A stretch of 64,000 nucleotides of DNA from Streptantibioticus_C sp963761325 (GCA_963761325.1 CAVXGZ010000008.1:62001-126000), one strand, 5' to 3'; positions 52,338-61,416 are shown, counted from the first letter of the stretch. The notes: a model not told the origin generated them from the letters alone. A program made the numbers and translations.

Positions 52338-53663
52338 CTACCCCTCGGCAGGACGCGCCGGCGCCCACGGAGCCGTCCGTTCGCTCACCATGCCGGCGGT
52401 GAGGGTGGAGCCGTCGGCCGGGTCGATGAGGAGGAAGGATCCGTTGAGGCGGGAGTCGGCGTAGTCGTCGAGGGGCAGTGGCTGGGCGGTGCGCAGGGTG
52501 ACGCCGCCGATGTCGTTGACATCCAGCCGGCCCGGCTCCGGATCATGGGTGAGCCCCGCGGTCAGATCGATCCGATACGGCAACCCGGTCACGACCGCCT
52601 TGACCGTACGGGTGCCGTGTTTGAGCAGGACGCGGCTGCCGACGGTCAGGGGGTGTTCGTGCAGGTGGCAGACGGTCGCGGTGACATCCCGGGTGGGGGT
52701 GGGGGCGCCGGGGGTGGGGGCGATGAGGTCGCCGCGGGAGATGTCGAGGTCGTCGGCGAGCAGCACGGTGACCGACTGCGGCGCCCACGCCGCCTCGACC
52801 CGCCGCCCCAACAGGTCGATCGCGGTGATCGTGCTGGTGGCACCCGACGGCAACACCGTCACCGGATCCCCGACCCGCAGCACACCCGACGCGATCCGCC
52901 CCGCGTAACCGCGATAGTCACGATGCTCCGCGGTCTGCGGACGGATCACGTACTGCACCGGGAAACGCGCCGGCTCACGCCGCGGATCGGCCACCACCGG
53001 CACCGACTCCAAGTGCTCCAGGACCGTCGGACCCCCGTACCAGTCCATCCGCCCCGACGCCGCCACCACATTGTCCCCGGCCAACGCCGAAATCGGAATC
53101 GCCGTGACCTCCGCAACCCCCAGGGAGGCGGCGTAGCGGGTGAACTCCCGGGCGATGGCGGCGAAGACCGGCTCGGCGTAGTCGACCAGGTCCATCTTGT
53201 TGACCGCCAACACCACGTGCGGGACCCGCAACAACGCGGCGACCGCCGCGTGGCGGCGGGTCTGCTCGACCACGCCGTTGCGCGCGTCGACCAGCACCAC
53301 CGCCAACTCCGCCGTGGAGGCGCCGGTGACCATGTTGCGGGTGTACTGCACATGCCCCGGGGTGTCCGCCAGGATGAACCGGCGCCGCCGGGTGGCGAAG
53401 TAGCGGTAGGCCACATCGATGGTGATGCCCTGCTCCCGCTCCGCCCGCAACCCGTCCGTCAACAACGCCAGGTCCGGGACGCTCTGCCCACGGCGCAACG
53501 ACGCCGCCTCGACCGCGGCCAACTGGTCACTGAGCACCGACTTCGAATCGTGCAGCAACCGGCCCACCAGGGTGGACTTGCCGTCGTCGACCGACCCGGC
53601 CGTAGCGAACCGCAACAACGCCGCCGCGGGGGCCGCCTGCCTGGCAGTCGTGGTGGTGGTCAT
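52338..53663 (-). CDS. cysN: Sulfate adenylyltransferase GTPase subunit
   Basis: A 441-residue EF-Tu-like GTPase. G1 is GSVDDGKSTLVGRLLHDSK, G3 is DTPGHVQYTRNM and G4 is NKMDLVDY. With CysD it drives adenylation of sulfate to APS at the cost of GTP. There is no fused APS kinase domain. The ATG overlaps the cysD stop by ATGA. As part of the cysC-like/cysD/cysN operon it supplies APS, and hence PAPS, for the two sulfotransferases of the window as well as for cysteine. Confidence 0.95.
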   Translation of the reverse strand: MTTTTTARQAAPAAALLRFATAGSVDDGKSTLVGRLLHDSKSVLSDQLAAVEAASLRRGQSVPDLALLTDGLRAEREQGITIDVAYRYFATRRRRFILADTPGHVQYTRNMVTGASTAELAVVLVDARNGVVEQTRRHAAVAALLRVPHVVLAVNKMDLVDYAEPVFAAIAREFTRYAASLGVAEVTAIPISALAGDNVVAASGRMDWYGGPTVLEHLESVPVVADPRREPARFPVQYVIRPQTAEHRDYRGYAGRIASGVLRVGDPVTVLPSGATSTITAIDLLGRRVEAAWAPQSVTVLLADDLDISRGDLIAPTPGAPTPTRDVTATVCHLHEHPLTVGSRVLLKHGTRTVKAVVTGLPYRIDLTAGLTHDPEPGRLDVNDIGGVTLRTAQPLPLDDYADSRLNGSFLLIDPADGSTLTAGMVSERTAPWAPARPAEG

Positions 53664-54595
53664 CAGAAATACCCCTCGCGCTTGCGGTCCTCCATGGCGG
53701 CCTCCGACAACTGGTCATCGGCCCGGGTCGCGCCCCGCTCGGTCAGCCGGGACGCCGCGATCTCCGTCACCACCTGCTCCACCGTCGCCGCGTCGGAGTC
53801 CACCGCCCCGGTGCACGACATGTCACCCACCGTCCGGTAACGCACCCGCCGCCGCTCCACCCGCTCCCCCTCCCGCGGACCACCCCACTCCCCGGCCGTC
53901 AACCACATCCCGCCCCGCGCGAACACCTCCCGCTCATGCGCGTAGTAGATCCCCGGCAACACGATCCGCTCACGGGCGATGTACTGCCACACGTCCAACT
54001 CGGTCCAGTTCGACAACGGGAAGACCCGCACATGCTCACCCGGCGCATGCCGCCCGTTGTACAACTGCCACAACTCCGGCCGCTGCCGGCGCGGATCCCA
54101 CGCCCCGAACTCGTCCCGCAGGGAGAAGACCCGCTCCTTCGCCCGCGCCTTCTCCTCATCCCGCCGCCCGCCACCGAACACCGCGTCGTAGCGGCCCTCG
54201 CCGATCGCGTCCAGCAACGGCACGATCTGCAACGGATTACGCGTCCCGTCCGGCCGCTCCCGCAACCGCCCGTCATCCAGATACTCCTGCACCCGCGCCA
54301 CATGCAACCGCAACCCGTGCTCGGCCACCGCACGATCCCGGTACGCCAACACCTCCGGGAAATTGTGACCGGTATCCACATGCAACAACCCGAACGGCAC
54401 CCGCGCCGGCGCGAACGCCTTCAACGCCAGATACAACATCAAAATCGAGTCCTTGCCACCGGAGAACAAGATCACCGGCCGCTCGAACTCCCCCGCCACC
54501 TCCCGGAAGACATGCACCGCCTCCGACTCCAGAGCATCCAGGTGCGTCAGGGCGTACGGATTCCCGACCCCCTCGGCCTCCAACACCGTTGTCAC
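53663..54595 (-). CDS. cysD: Sulfate adenylyltransferase small subunit
   Basis: A 310-residue PP-loop ATP sulfurylase subunit with the SGGKDSILMLYLALKAF motif and the LHVDTGHNFPEVL and FGGGRRDEEKARAKER segments. It transfers AMP from ATP to sulfate. The GTG at 54595 has AAGGAG six bases upstream and is preferred over a longer frame. It is the middle gene of the operon with a CysC-like protein upstream and cysN downstream. Confidence 0.95.
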   Translation of the reverse strand: MTTVLEAEGVGNPYALTHLDALESEAVHVFREVAGEFERPVILFSGGKDSILMLYLALKAFAPARVPFGLLHVDTGHNFPEVLAYRDRAVAEHGLRLHVARVQEYLDDGRLRERPDGTRNPLQIVPLLDAIGEGRYDAVFGGGRRDEEKARAKERVFSLRDEFGAWDPRRQRPELWQLYNGRHAPGEHVRVFPLSNWTELDVWQYIARERIVLPGIYYAHEREVFARGGMWLTAGEWGGPREGERVERRRVRYRTVGDMSCTGAVDSDAATVEQVVTEIAASRLTERGATRADDQLSEAAMEDRKREGYF

Positions 54596-54671
54596 GCCGT
54601 GCTCCTTCCGTCGGTCCCGGTCATCGCGCACGAGCCCCCGCCGTTCCACCGCCGTGTCACACCCGCCCGGT

Positions 54672-55328
54672 TCACGCCAGCCCCCTGTCCACGAGCAGGT
54701 CGCAGAGCGCCGCCGCCGACTCGGACACGTCCCGCCGGCGGGCCTCGATCCGCAGATCCGCCGCCTCGCAGCGATCGTCCGGCCGATTCGCCCGCCGTGC
54801 GTGCCACGCCTTCACGTTCCGGGCCGGCGCCGCCACGTGCACCTCCAGGTAGGACGTCAGGGCGAGGTCGTGCCGCAGCCGGACCACCTCGCGGGTCAGC
54901 GTGTCCGGGGCGGCCAGCGGCACCAGGGCGAGGAAGCCGTTACGGGCGAGGACCTCCGCGGCCATCCCGACCCGGCGCACGCGGGCTTCGTGCTCCTCGG
55001 GACCGGAGCCGGGCCCGCCGGAGGGGATCTCGCCGATCGCGTCGCCGTCCAGCACCGCGACCCGGCGCCCCTGCCGACGCAGCCGCTCCTCCGCCGCACG
55101 GGCGATGGCCGTCTTGCCCGCCCCGGGCAGACCCGTCAGCCACACGGTCGCGCCTCGCGCGTTCCGAGGGCGGGGTGCGGCGGTCGTCGGCCGGCCGGCC
55201 GAAGCGGCACGGGCGGCCGGAACGCCGGGCAGGCGCCGCCTGCCGCGGGCGGATAACCAGGTCAGCCAGGAGTCGCCGGTGCCCCGTACCGGCCGGCCGC
55301 GAAGCGTGAGGCGGGTGGTACCGGACAC
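54672..55328 (-). CDS. Divergent CysC-like APS kinase
   Basis: A 218-residue protein. The P-loop (GLPGAGKTAIARAAEERL) and LDGDAIGE are intact. The APS-binding segment is altered (GGPGSGPEEHEARVRRVG) and the lid that normally reads KGLYxKA is replaced by ARNVKAWHARR. An extra 60-residue basic N-terminus is present. It may be a weak or re-purposed kinase, while the copy at 44649 is canonical. The GTG at 55328 has GGAGG five bases upstream. It is the first gene of the cysD/cysN operon. Confidence 0.8.
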   Translation of the reverse strand: MSGTTRLTLRGRPVRGTGDSWLTWLSARGRRRLPGVPAARAASAGRPTTAAPRPRNARGATVWLTGLPGAGKTAIARAAEERLRRQGRRVAVLDGDAIGEIPSGGPGSGPEEHEARVRRVGMAAEVLARNGFLALVPLAAPDTLTREVVRLRHDLALTSYLEVHVAAPARNVKAWHARRANRPDDRCEAADLRIEARRRDVSESAAALCDLLVDRGLA

Positions 55329-55364
55329 GTTCACCTCCGAACGGATTCTCCATCAGATCGATGA

Positions 55365-55370
55365 ATTATA
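55365..55370 (-). promoter_or_regulatory. -10 box candidate of the sulfate-activation operon
   Basis: On the minus strand the hexamer reads TATAAT, a perfect -10, about 37 bases before the operon's first start codon. The matching -35 is weak, which fits an operon needing an activator or controlled by the divergent Rrf2 regulator. Confidence 0.5.
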
Positions 55371-55514
55371 TGCAGTTCTTGCTCCAGCGGAAGAGACAGG
55401 AGAAAAGTGGAAGGTGATCACCCGTTTTCACCGGTCGTCGGATTGTGCGGCCGAATCAGGACCGATAGCCTGCCCGCCTCTTATGTTTTGACGAATCATG
55501 GAAGATTGCTCTGT

Positions 55515-55976
55515 ATGCGGATTTCAGCTCAGACGGACTACGCGATACGGGCGATGGCCGAACTCGCCTGCGCGGGATCCGAACCGATGAAGGCGGAACA
55601 ACTCTCGGCGATCCAGGACATTCCGGTGCGTTTTCTGCTGTCGATCCTGCGCGAACTGAGACAGCACCGCCTGGTCCAGAGCGTTCGCGGTCCCGCCGGC
55701 GGCTATCTGCTCGCCAGGGCCGCGCAGGACATCACCCTCGCGGACGTGATCCGGGCGATCGACGGTTCCCTCGCCAACATCCGCGACCTGCGCCTGAGCG
55801 AACTCGACTACCCGGGCGCGGCCGCCCCGTTGCCCGACGTCTGGCGGGCGGTGCGCGTCAGCCTGCGCCACGTGCTCGAACACGTCACCCTCGCGGACCT
55901 CGCGTCCGGCGACCTGCCGCCCCAAGTGCGGGAGCAGGCACAGGAGTACCGCGACGACACCCGGTACGAGACATAG
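55515..55976 (+). CDS. Rrf2-family transcriptional regulator
   Basis: A 153-residue Rrf2 protein. The start MRISAQTDYAIRAMAELA, the helix-turn-helix (LSAIQDIPVRFLLSILRELRQHRLV) and the wing SVRGPAGGYLLARAAQDITL are diagnostic. Only one Cys is present, so it cannot bind the Fe-S cluster of IscR or NsrR and resembles CymR-type regulators of sulfur metabolism. It is divergent from the cysC-like/cysD/cysN operon, about 187 bases between starts, and probably regulates it. Confidence 0.9.
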   Translation: MRISAQTDYAIRAMAELACAGSEPMKAEQLSAIQDIPVRFLLSILRELRQHRLVQSVRGPAGGYLLARAAQDITLADVIRAIDGSLANIRDLRLSELDYPGAAAPLPDVWRAVRVSLRHVLEHVTLADLASGDLPPQVREQAQEYRDDTRYET

Positions 55977-56226
55977 CCGGAACGTCGACTCCGTTCCCGC
56001 GCACGGCAGTTGGGCAGATTCGCCCTTTTCCGTCGGGTGAACCGGCGGTAACATGCCCCGGCAGGGGGATTCAGCCCGGAGCCCATCGACCGGTTCCGCC
56101 CCGCCCGTGAGGGAGTTCTCCCGTCAGGTGAGCCCGTCGACGCGACCCGGCGTCGCCGTGGGCGAGGGCGGTCGTCCGGGCGAATCGCGCGGCGCCTCCG
56201 AAGGAGGCAGGCGAACGGGGTCGTGC

Positions 56227-57159
56227 ATGGGCGATCTTGACAGCGGTGCGCATCCCAGCACCGTGTTCGGCAACAGGGATCTGCCCCGGTTGTTCCACTA
56301 CGCCGACACGGCGGCGATGAAACGGCAGAGATCCACCGTGGAGTGGGTCAGGCGGCAGTTGGTCCTGCTCCTGGTGGCCGCGGCGTGCTCCGCGCTGCCG
56401 TGGCGGATACCGGTCGGACACGTGGACCTTCTCGCGCTCACCAGCGCCGCCGCCTACGTGGGGACGCTCTGGTTCGGCTGGCAGGCCGCCCGCCACAACC
56501 ACAAGGGGAACTGGCAGTTGCACCGCAGCGCGGCGGAGCTGATGCGCTCGATGTGCTGGCGCTACGCGGTGTGCGGTGCGCCCTTCGACCGGGGTGTGCC
56601 GGATCCCGACGGGCTCTTCGAGGTGCGGCTCAACGAGAGCCTGCACCAGTTGCGGTCCATCGGCTGGCGCGATCCGCGTCCGCCCGGCTCGTCGGCGCTG
56701 GAACGCGCGCTGATCACGCCGGCCATGCGCACGATGCGCGGCAAGCCGTTCCCGGTACGGCAGGAGGTCTACGTACGGGACCGGATGCTGGAGCAGCGCG
56801 ACTGGTACCGCCGCCGGTCGGCGGAGTCGCGGCGGGCGCTGGCCCTGTGGCAGTCGCTGGCGGCCGCCGGCACGGTCGCCGCACTGGTGGCCGCGGCGGC
56901 GAAGGCGTACGAGTGGGGCTCGTCGATGGACCTCGCCGGGCTGGCCTCGGCGGCTGCCGCCTCCAGCGTGGCCTGGAGCGAACTGCGGCAGTACCAACCG
57001 CTGATCACCGCGCACGCGCTGGTGGCGCAGGAACTGAGCACCATGGCGCTCACCATGGACCGGGACGTCGCGGAACCGCTGTGGGCCGCCGAGGTGGAGA
57101 GCGCCGAGGAGGCGATCTCGCCGGAGCACACCGCCTGGCTGGCCCGGCACCGCGGTTGA
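56227..57159 (+). CDS. SLATT/DUF4231-type membrane effector-like protein
   Basis: A 310-residue protein with a cytoplasmic start, a transmembrane hairpin at about 43-58 and 66-85, a middle soluble region, and a second hydrophobic pair near 215-255 (AAAGTVAALVAAAAKAYEW, then AAAASSVAW). The four-segment layout matches SLATT-domain proteins, predicted pore-forming effectors of nucleotide-signalled conflict systems. The ATG at 56227 was chosen as the last start before the conserved region. It converges on a SLOG-domain gene with 10 bases between the stops. Confidence 0.7.
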   Translation: MGDLDSGAHPSTVFGNRDLPRLFHYADTAAMKRQRSTVEWVRRQLVLLLVAAACSALPWRIPVGHVDLLALTSAAAYVGTLWFGWQAARHNHKGNWQLHRSAAELMRSMCWRYAVCGAPFDRGVPDPDGLFEVRLNESLHQLRSIGWRDPRPPGSSALERALITPAMRTMRGKPFPVRQEVYVRDRMLEQRDWYRRRSAESRRALALWQSLAAAGTVAALVAAAAKAYEWGSSMDLAGLASAAAASSVAWSELRQYQPLITAHALVAQELSTMALTMDRDVAEPLWAAEVESAEEAISPEHTAWLARHRG

Positions 57160-57169
57160 GCGTGCGGCC

Positions 57170-57802
57170 TCAGTCGCGCACCACCCCGGGCTTCCAGATG
57201 ACCGAGACCGGTCTGCCCACCTCCCGGGCGTAGTGCACGACGTCCGCCGTGCCGCCGGGGCCGCGGGCCGGGCAGCCGTCCCAGACGGCGAGCACCAGGT
57301 CGCAGTGGTCGGCGATGTAGGTGCCGGCGGCGTAGTACGCCTCGTCGCACACCTCGGCGTAGTCCAGCACCACGCGGGCGTGCGCACGGCCCAACAGGCA
57401 GTGGAAGCGGGCGAGTTCGGCCGGTGCGAAGGTCGTCTCGTAGTCGGCGGCCGGCAGCACGGCGGTGAGACGGGCGCCGTGGTCGAGGGCGAGTTCGGCG
57501 AAGATCTGGTCGGCGCCGATCGCGAGGCTGCTGAGCACTTCGAGGGGACGCCGGTGCGGGCGCAGCGCCCCCGACAGCCCGTCCAGGACGTGGCCGTACG
57601 CCTCGGCCGGAATGACCCGGTGACCGGTGACTCCCAGCCGGGTGACCCGAAGCGGCGGTTTCCCGGGGTCGGTTTCCCGGCCATCGGCCGGACCCGGCTG
57701 CGGCAGGTGCCACCCTCGCGCGTGCACTCCGACCCACCCATCCGTCGACCGCCCGGCTCCTACGGTACCGTTCTTTTGCGAGGTTTCATCAAGTATGGAC
57801 AT
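57170..57802 (-). CDS. SLOG-domain (nucleotide-sensing) protein
   Basis: A 210-residue protein. After a 50-residue variable start it has the SLOG signature VTGHRVIP and a Rossmann-like core (EVLSSLAIGADQIFAELALDHGARLTAVLP, then CDLVLAVWDG and VVHYAREVGRPV). SLOG domains bind or process nucleotide-derived signals and are often linked to SLATT effectors. The adjacent SLATT gene on the opposite strand makes a functional pair likely. The start at 57802 is the last ATG before the core; the ribosome site is weak. Confidence 0.75.
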   Translation of the reverse strand: MSILDETSQKNGTVGAGRSTDGWVGVHARGWHLPQPGPADGRETDPGKPPLRVTRLGVTGHRVIPAEAYGHVLDGLSGALRPHRRPLEVLSSLAIGADQIFAELALDHGARLTAVLPAADYETTFAPAELARFHCLLGRAHARVVLDYAEVCDEAYYAAGTYIADHCDLVLAVWDGCPARGPGGTADVVHYAREVGRPVSVIWKPGVVRD

Positions 57803-58006
57803 CGGCCCCTGAGCATTCCTCGCGCCCGGTTTCCCTCCGGGCCGGCGTCCGGTGCGCCGGTGGGCGGCGATCGCGGTCCCCGACCCGTCGGACCTGGTGG
57901 CTTGACGCTGTCTTGTCACCTCGCGACAGCGCGGTGACTATGGGGGTAGGACTGCGCGCGGCCATCGATGCCGCGCCGGCGCCTGCGGCCTGACGAGGGG
58001 ACACTG

Positions 58007-58195
58007 ATGAATCGATTCGCGGAGATCTCTACGCAAGTGCGGGTCGGCGCGGGCGGGCGCGGCGACCTGGAGGCGATCAGCAGTGCGGTGACCGACCACC
58101 GGCGAACACCGCTCGACCAACTCGACGGAGCGCCGTCCGCCCACCCGCTGCCCGCCACCCGTACGCTCGGCCCGACCTTCAATTCGGCGATCTGA
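58007..58195 (+). CDS. fxsA: FxSxx-COOH precursor peptide FxsA
   Basis: A 62-residue peptide ending FNSAI, the defining FxSxx-COOH terminus of FxsA peptides. The family's radical SAM enzymes join the Phe and Ser of the motif into a three-residue cyclophane; that chemistry is established for the family and inferred here. The ATG has GAGGGG six bases upstream. Its stop lies three bases before the TTG start of the FxsB gene, so expression is coupled. Confidence 0.9.
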   Translation: MNRFAEISTQVRVGAGGRGDLEAISSAVTDHRRTPLDQLDGAPSAHPLPATRTLGPTFNSAI

Positions 58196-58198
58196 CCG

Positions 58199-60583
58199 TT
58201 GACCGGGGGAAGTCGCCCCATACCGACGCCCGGTGGGCCGCCCGCGCCACGGCCGTTCCGCGAGTTCGTCCTGAAGGTGCACAGCCGCTGCGATCTCGCC
58301 TGTGACCACTGCTACGTCTACCGGCACGCGGACCAGAGCTGGACCGGGCGCCCCCGGGTGATGGCCGACCGCACGGTGGACCGCGTCGCGCAGCGCATCG
58401 CCGAGCACGCCGCCGCCCACCGGCTCCCCGAGGTACACGTGGTGCTGCACGGCGGCGAACCGCTGCTGGCCGGCCGCGAACGGCTGCGCCGGACGGCCCG
58501 CCGGCTGCGCTCCGCCCTGCGGGGGATCTCCCGGCTCGACCTGCGGATGCAGACCAACGGACTGCTGCTGGACGACGCGTTCTGCGCCATGCTCGCCGAG
58601 GAGCGGATCCTCACCGGGATCTCCCTCGACGGCGACCGCGCCTCCCACGACCGGCACCGCGTGCGGGCCGACGGCTCCGGCAGCCACGCCGAGACGGTGC
58701 GCGCGGTGCGGCTGCTCGGCTCGCCGCCCTACCGGCAGGCGTTCGCCGGGCTGCTGTGCACCGTGGACATCGCGAACCCGCCGGCGGCCGTGTACCGGGC
58801 GCTCGCCGAGCTGGATCCGCCGCGCATCGACCTGCTGCTCCCGCACGCGACCTGGGACCGGCCGCCGCCGCGCGGCACTCCGGCCGACGCGGCCGACGCA
58901 GGCACCGAGTACGCCCGCTGGCTGCTGGCCGTGCACGACCGCTGGACCGCGGACGGCCGGCCCTTCCCCATCCGGCTGTTCGACTCCATCGAGGCCGCCG
59001 CGGCGGGTCTGCCCGCCACCACCGAGGCGTTGGGCCTGGGCAGCCCGGACCTGGTGGTCGTCGAGACCGACGGCGAGATCGAGCAGGCCGACTGGCTCAA
59101 GACCGTCGCGCAGGGCGCCCCCGCCACCGGCTTCCACATCGACCGGCACGGCTTCGACGAGGCCGCCGCCCACCCCGGTTTCCTGGCCCGCGCCACCGGA
59201 CTGGCCGGGCTGTCCGCCACCTGCCGCGCCTGCCCGGTCGTGCGGACCTGCGGCGGCGGGCTCTACGGCCACCGCTTCAGCTCCGCGGGCGGCTTCGACA
59301 ACCCCTCGGTCTACTGCGCCGACCTGCTGCGGCTGATCGGCACGGTGCAGGACCGGCGAGGAGACCGCCCCGCCGCCGAACCGGCGCCGCGCGCCCACGC
59401 CCTGCCGGGTCCGGCGTTCGACGAGCTGGCGGCCGGACACGGCGGAGTGCGGGCGTTGTCCGGGCTGGTGGAGGTCCAGCGCAGCCTGCGCCGCTCGCTG
59501 CTGGCCGCCGCCCGTACCCGCTGCGGCGACGCCGCGGATGCGGCCTGGCAAGCGCTGGCCGCGCTGGAGACCCGCGCCCCCGAGGCGGTCTGGGAGGTGA
59601 TGTCGCAGCCGTATCTCGGCGCCTGGGCGATCCGCGCCCTGGAATCCGTGCCGGACACCGGAGGCGGGCCGGCTCCCGACACCGGACGGCTGGCGGAGAT
59701 CGCGCTGGCCGCCGCCGTGCGCTGCGGCGCCCGGCTGCGCCTGCCGGTACCGCTGCGCGACGGCTCGGTCCAACTGCCGCTGCTCGGGCGGCTGGTGGTG
59801 CCGACTGCGCCGCGCGGACCGGTCGCCGACCTCGACCTGGAGGCACGGGACGGCGACCTCCTGCTCCACCCGGCCGCGGGGGCGGAACCGCTGCCCGTCG
59901 ACGGCCCGCCGCCCGGCATGCGGTGGGAACCGCTGCGCACCGTGACCCTGGACGGCCGGGCGGTCCCGCTGGAGGACACCGATCCCTACCGGAACGCCTT
60001 CCGGGTTCCGCCCCGGCAGCGCGATCCGGCGGCGCGGTCGGAGCGGGACCTCGCGCGCTGGCAGTCCGCGTTGGACGGCGCCTGGCGGACGGTGTGCGAC
60101 CGGTACCCGATGCACGCCGCCGGGGTGGCGGCCCTGCCGCTGGCGCTGACGCCCCTTCAGGACCCGGGCGGACAGGGCCTGGTGGACACCTCCCGCGACT
60201 GCTTCGGCGCGATCGGGCTGGCACGGCCGCCGGAGTCCGCGGCGCTGGCGCGGCTGCTGGTCGAAGCGGTCCAGGAGGTCAAACTCGGCGGCCTGCTCGA
60301 CATGTTCGACCTGCTCGACCGGGCCGACGGCCGGCCGCACGGTTCGCCGCCCCGGCCGCCGGAGCGGCTGCTGCGCGACGCGTACGTCCAGGCCGCCCAC
60401 CCGGTGTCGCCGTCCGCCGCCGCCGACCTGGCCGCGCTCGCCGGCGCACCGCTCACCGCGCTGGGACACCGGTTTCTGGCGGGACTGCGCGCCACGGCGG
60501 AAGCGGCATACACTGCCCAGCCCACGCATCCCGTGCCACCCGCCGCCCACGAAGCGGCGGGACCCGGAACAGGGCGGAGTTGA
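58199..60583 (+). CDS. fxsB: FxsB radical SAM/SPASM peptide maturase with a degenerate HExxH domain
   Basis: A 794-residue enzyme. The radical SAM cluster motif is CDLACDHC (Cys31, Cys35, Cys38), and SPASM cysteines lie in CRACPVVRTCGGGLYGHRF near 345. The fused C-terminal domain normally carries HExxH followed by VKLGALLD; here residues 688-694 read VEAVQEV, so all three zinc-site residues are missing although the downstream KLGGLLD is kept. The start is TTG, without a ribosome site, coupled to fxsA. It modifies the FxsA tail. Confidence 0.92.
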   Translation: MTGGSRPIPTPGGPPAPRPFREFVLKVHSRCDLACDHCYVYRHADQSWTGRPRVMADRTVDRVAQRIAEHAAAHRLPEVHVVLHGGEPLLAGRERLRRTARRLRSALRGISRLDLRMQTNGLLLDDAFCAMLAEERILTGISLDGDRASHDRHRVRADGSGSHAETVRAVRLLGSPPYRQAFAGLLCTVDIANPPAAVYRALAELDPPRIDLLLPHATWDRPPPRGTPADAADAGTEYARWLLAVHDRWTADGRPFPIRLFDSIEAAAAGLPATTEALGLGSPDLVVVETDGEIEQADWLKTVAQGAPATGFHIDRHGFDEAAAHPGFLARATGLAGLSATCRACPVVRTCGGGLYGHRFSSAGGFDNPSVYCADLLRLIGTVQDRRGDRPAAEPAPRAHALPGPAFDELAAGHGGVRALSGLVEVQRSLRRSLLAAARTRCGDAADAAWQALAALETRAPEAVWEVMSQPYLGAWAIRALESVPDTGGGPAPDTGRLAEIALAAAVRCGARLRLPVPLRDGSVQLPLLGRLVVPTAPRGPVADLDLEARDGDLLLHPAAGAEPLPVDGPPPGMRWEPLRTVTLDGRAVPLEDTDPYRNAFRVPPRQRDPAARSERDLARWQSALDGAWRTVCDRYPMHAAGVAALPLALTPLQDPGGQGLVDTSRDCFGAIGLARPPESAALARLLVEAVQEVKLGGLLDMFDLLDRADGRPHGSPPRPPERLLRDAYVQAAHPVSPSAAADLAALAGAPLTALGHRFLAGLRATAEAAYTAQPTHPVPPAAHEAAGPGTGRS

Positions 60584-60590
60584 GCCGAAC

Positions 60591-61406
60591 ATGGAGACCG
60601 AAGGGAGCATCAGGGCCGACCTGCGCAGGCTCGGCCTGGCGCCGGGCGACACCGTCCTGGTGCACGCCTCGATGCGCCGCCTCGGCCGGGTGCGCGGTGG
60701 ACCCGCCGCGGTGGTCGCCGCACTGCGTTCCGCCACCGGACCCGACGGCACCCTGGTCGCCCCCGCCTTCACCGCCGGCAACTCGCTGACCTCCAGCACC
60801 CACTTACGCCTGATACGCGGCCTGTCCGCGGCGGAGACCGCCGCGTTCCGCTCCGCCATGCGGCCCTTCGACCCGGCGACCTCGCCGACCACCGACACCG
60901 GCAGCATCGCCGAGCGGCTGCGCACCACACCGGGAGCGATGCGCTCCAGCCATCCGACGACCTCCTTCACCGCGCTGGGCCCGCTCGCCGAACTGATCGT
61001 CTCCGGCCACGCCGACGACTGCCTGCTCGGCGAACGGTCCCCGCTGGCCCGGCTCTACGAGATCGGCGCCCGCGTCCTGCTGCTCGGCGTCGGCTTCCGC
61101 TCCTGCACCGCCTTCCACCTGGCCGAGTACCGGCTGCCCGACCCGCCGCGCCGCTGCTACACCTGCCGGGTGAAGACCGCCGAGGGCCCGCGCTGGCACC
61201 GGTTCCGGGACGTGGACCTCGACGACCGCGACTTCGCCCTGATCGGCTCGCACCTGGAGCGTGACGGCGGCTCCGGCCTGCCGATCGCGCGCGGCCCGGT
61301 CGGCGAGACGACCGCCCGGCTGCTGCCGCTGGCCGCCGCCGTGGACGCCGCGGCGCACTGGATGTCCGCCCACCGCCGCCGGCCCGCCGCGCTGGGCGGG
61401 GAGTAG
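60591..61406 (+). CDS. AAC(3)-family N-acetyltransferase of the fxs system
   Basis: A 271-residue protein of the aminoglycoside 3-N-acetyltransferase fold. It has PGDTVLVHASMRRLG, the DPATSPTTDTGSIAERLRTTPGAMRSSHPTTSF stretch with the catalytic His, and LLLGVGFRSCTAFHLAEY. Relatives are a standard part of fxs loci and may acetylate the modified peptide or its target, not an antibiotic. A rare TTA codon lies at 60804-60806. It starts seven bases after FxsB. Confidence 0.88.
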   Translation: METEGSIRADLRRLGLAPGDTVLVHASMRRLGRVRGGPAAVVAALRSATGPDGTLVAPAFTAGNSLTSSTHLRLIRGLSAAETAAFRSAMRPFDPATSPTTDTGSIAERLRTTPGAMRSSHPTTSFTALGPLAELIVSGHADDCLLGERSPLARLYEIGARVLLLGVGFRSCTAFHLAEYRLPDPPRRCYTCRVKTAEGPRWHRFRDVDLDDRDFALIGSHLERDGGSGLPIARGPVGETTARLLPLAAAVDAAAHWMSAHRRRPAALGGE

Positions 61407-61416
61407 GCGGAACGCG

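Noticed and set aside
57938..60970. Long minus-strand open frame opposite fxsA and fxsB
   Set aside because: Same effect; FxsB motifs on the plus strand are unambiguous.
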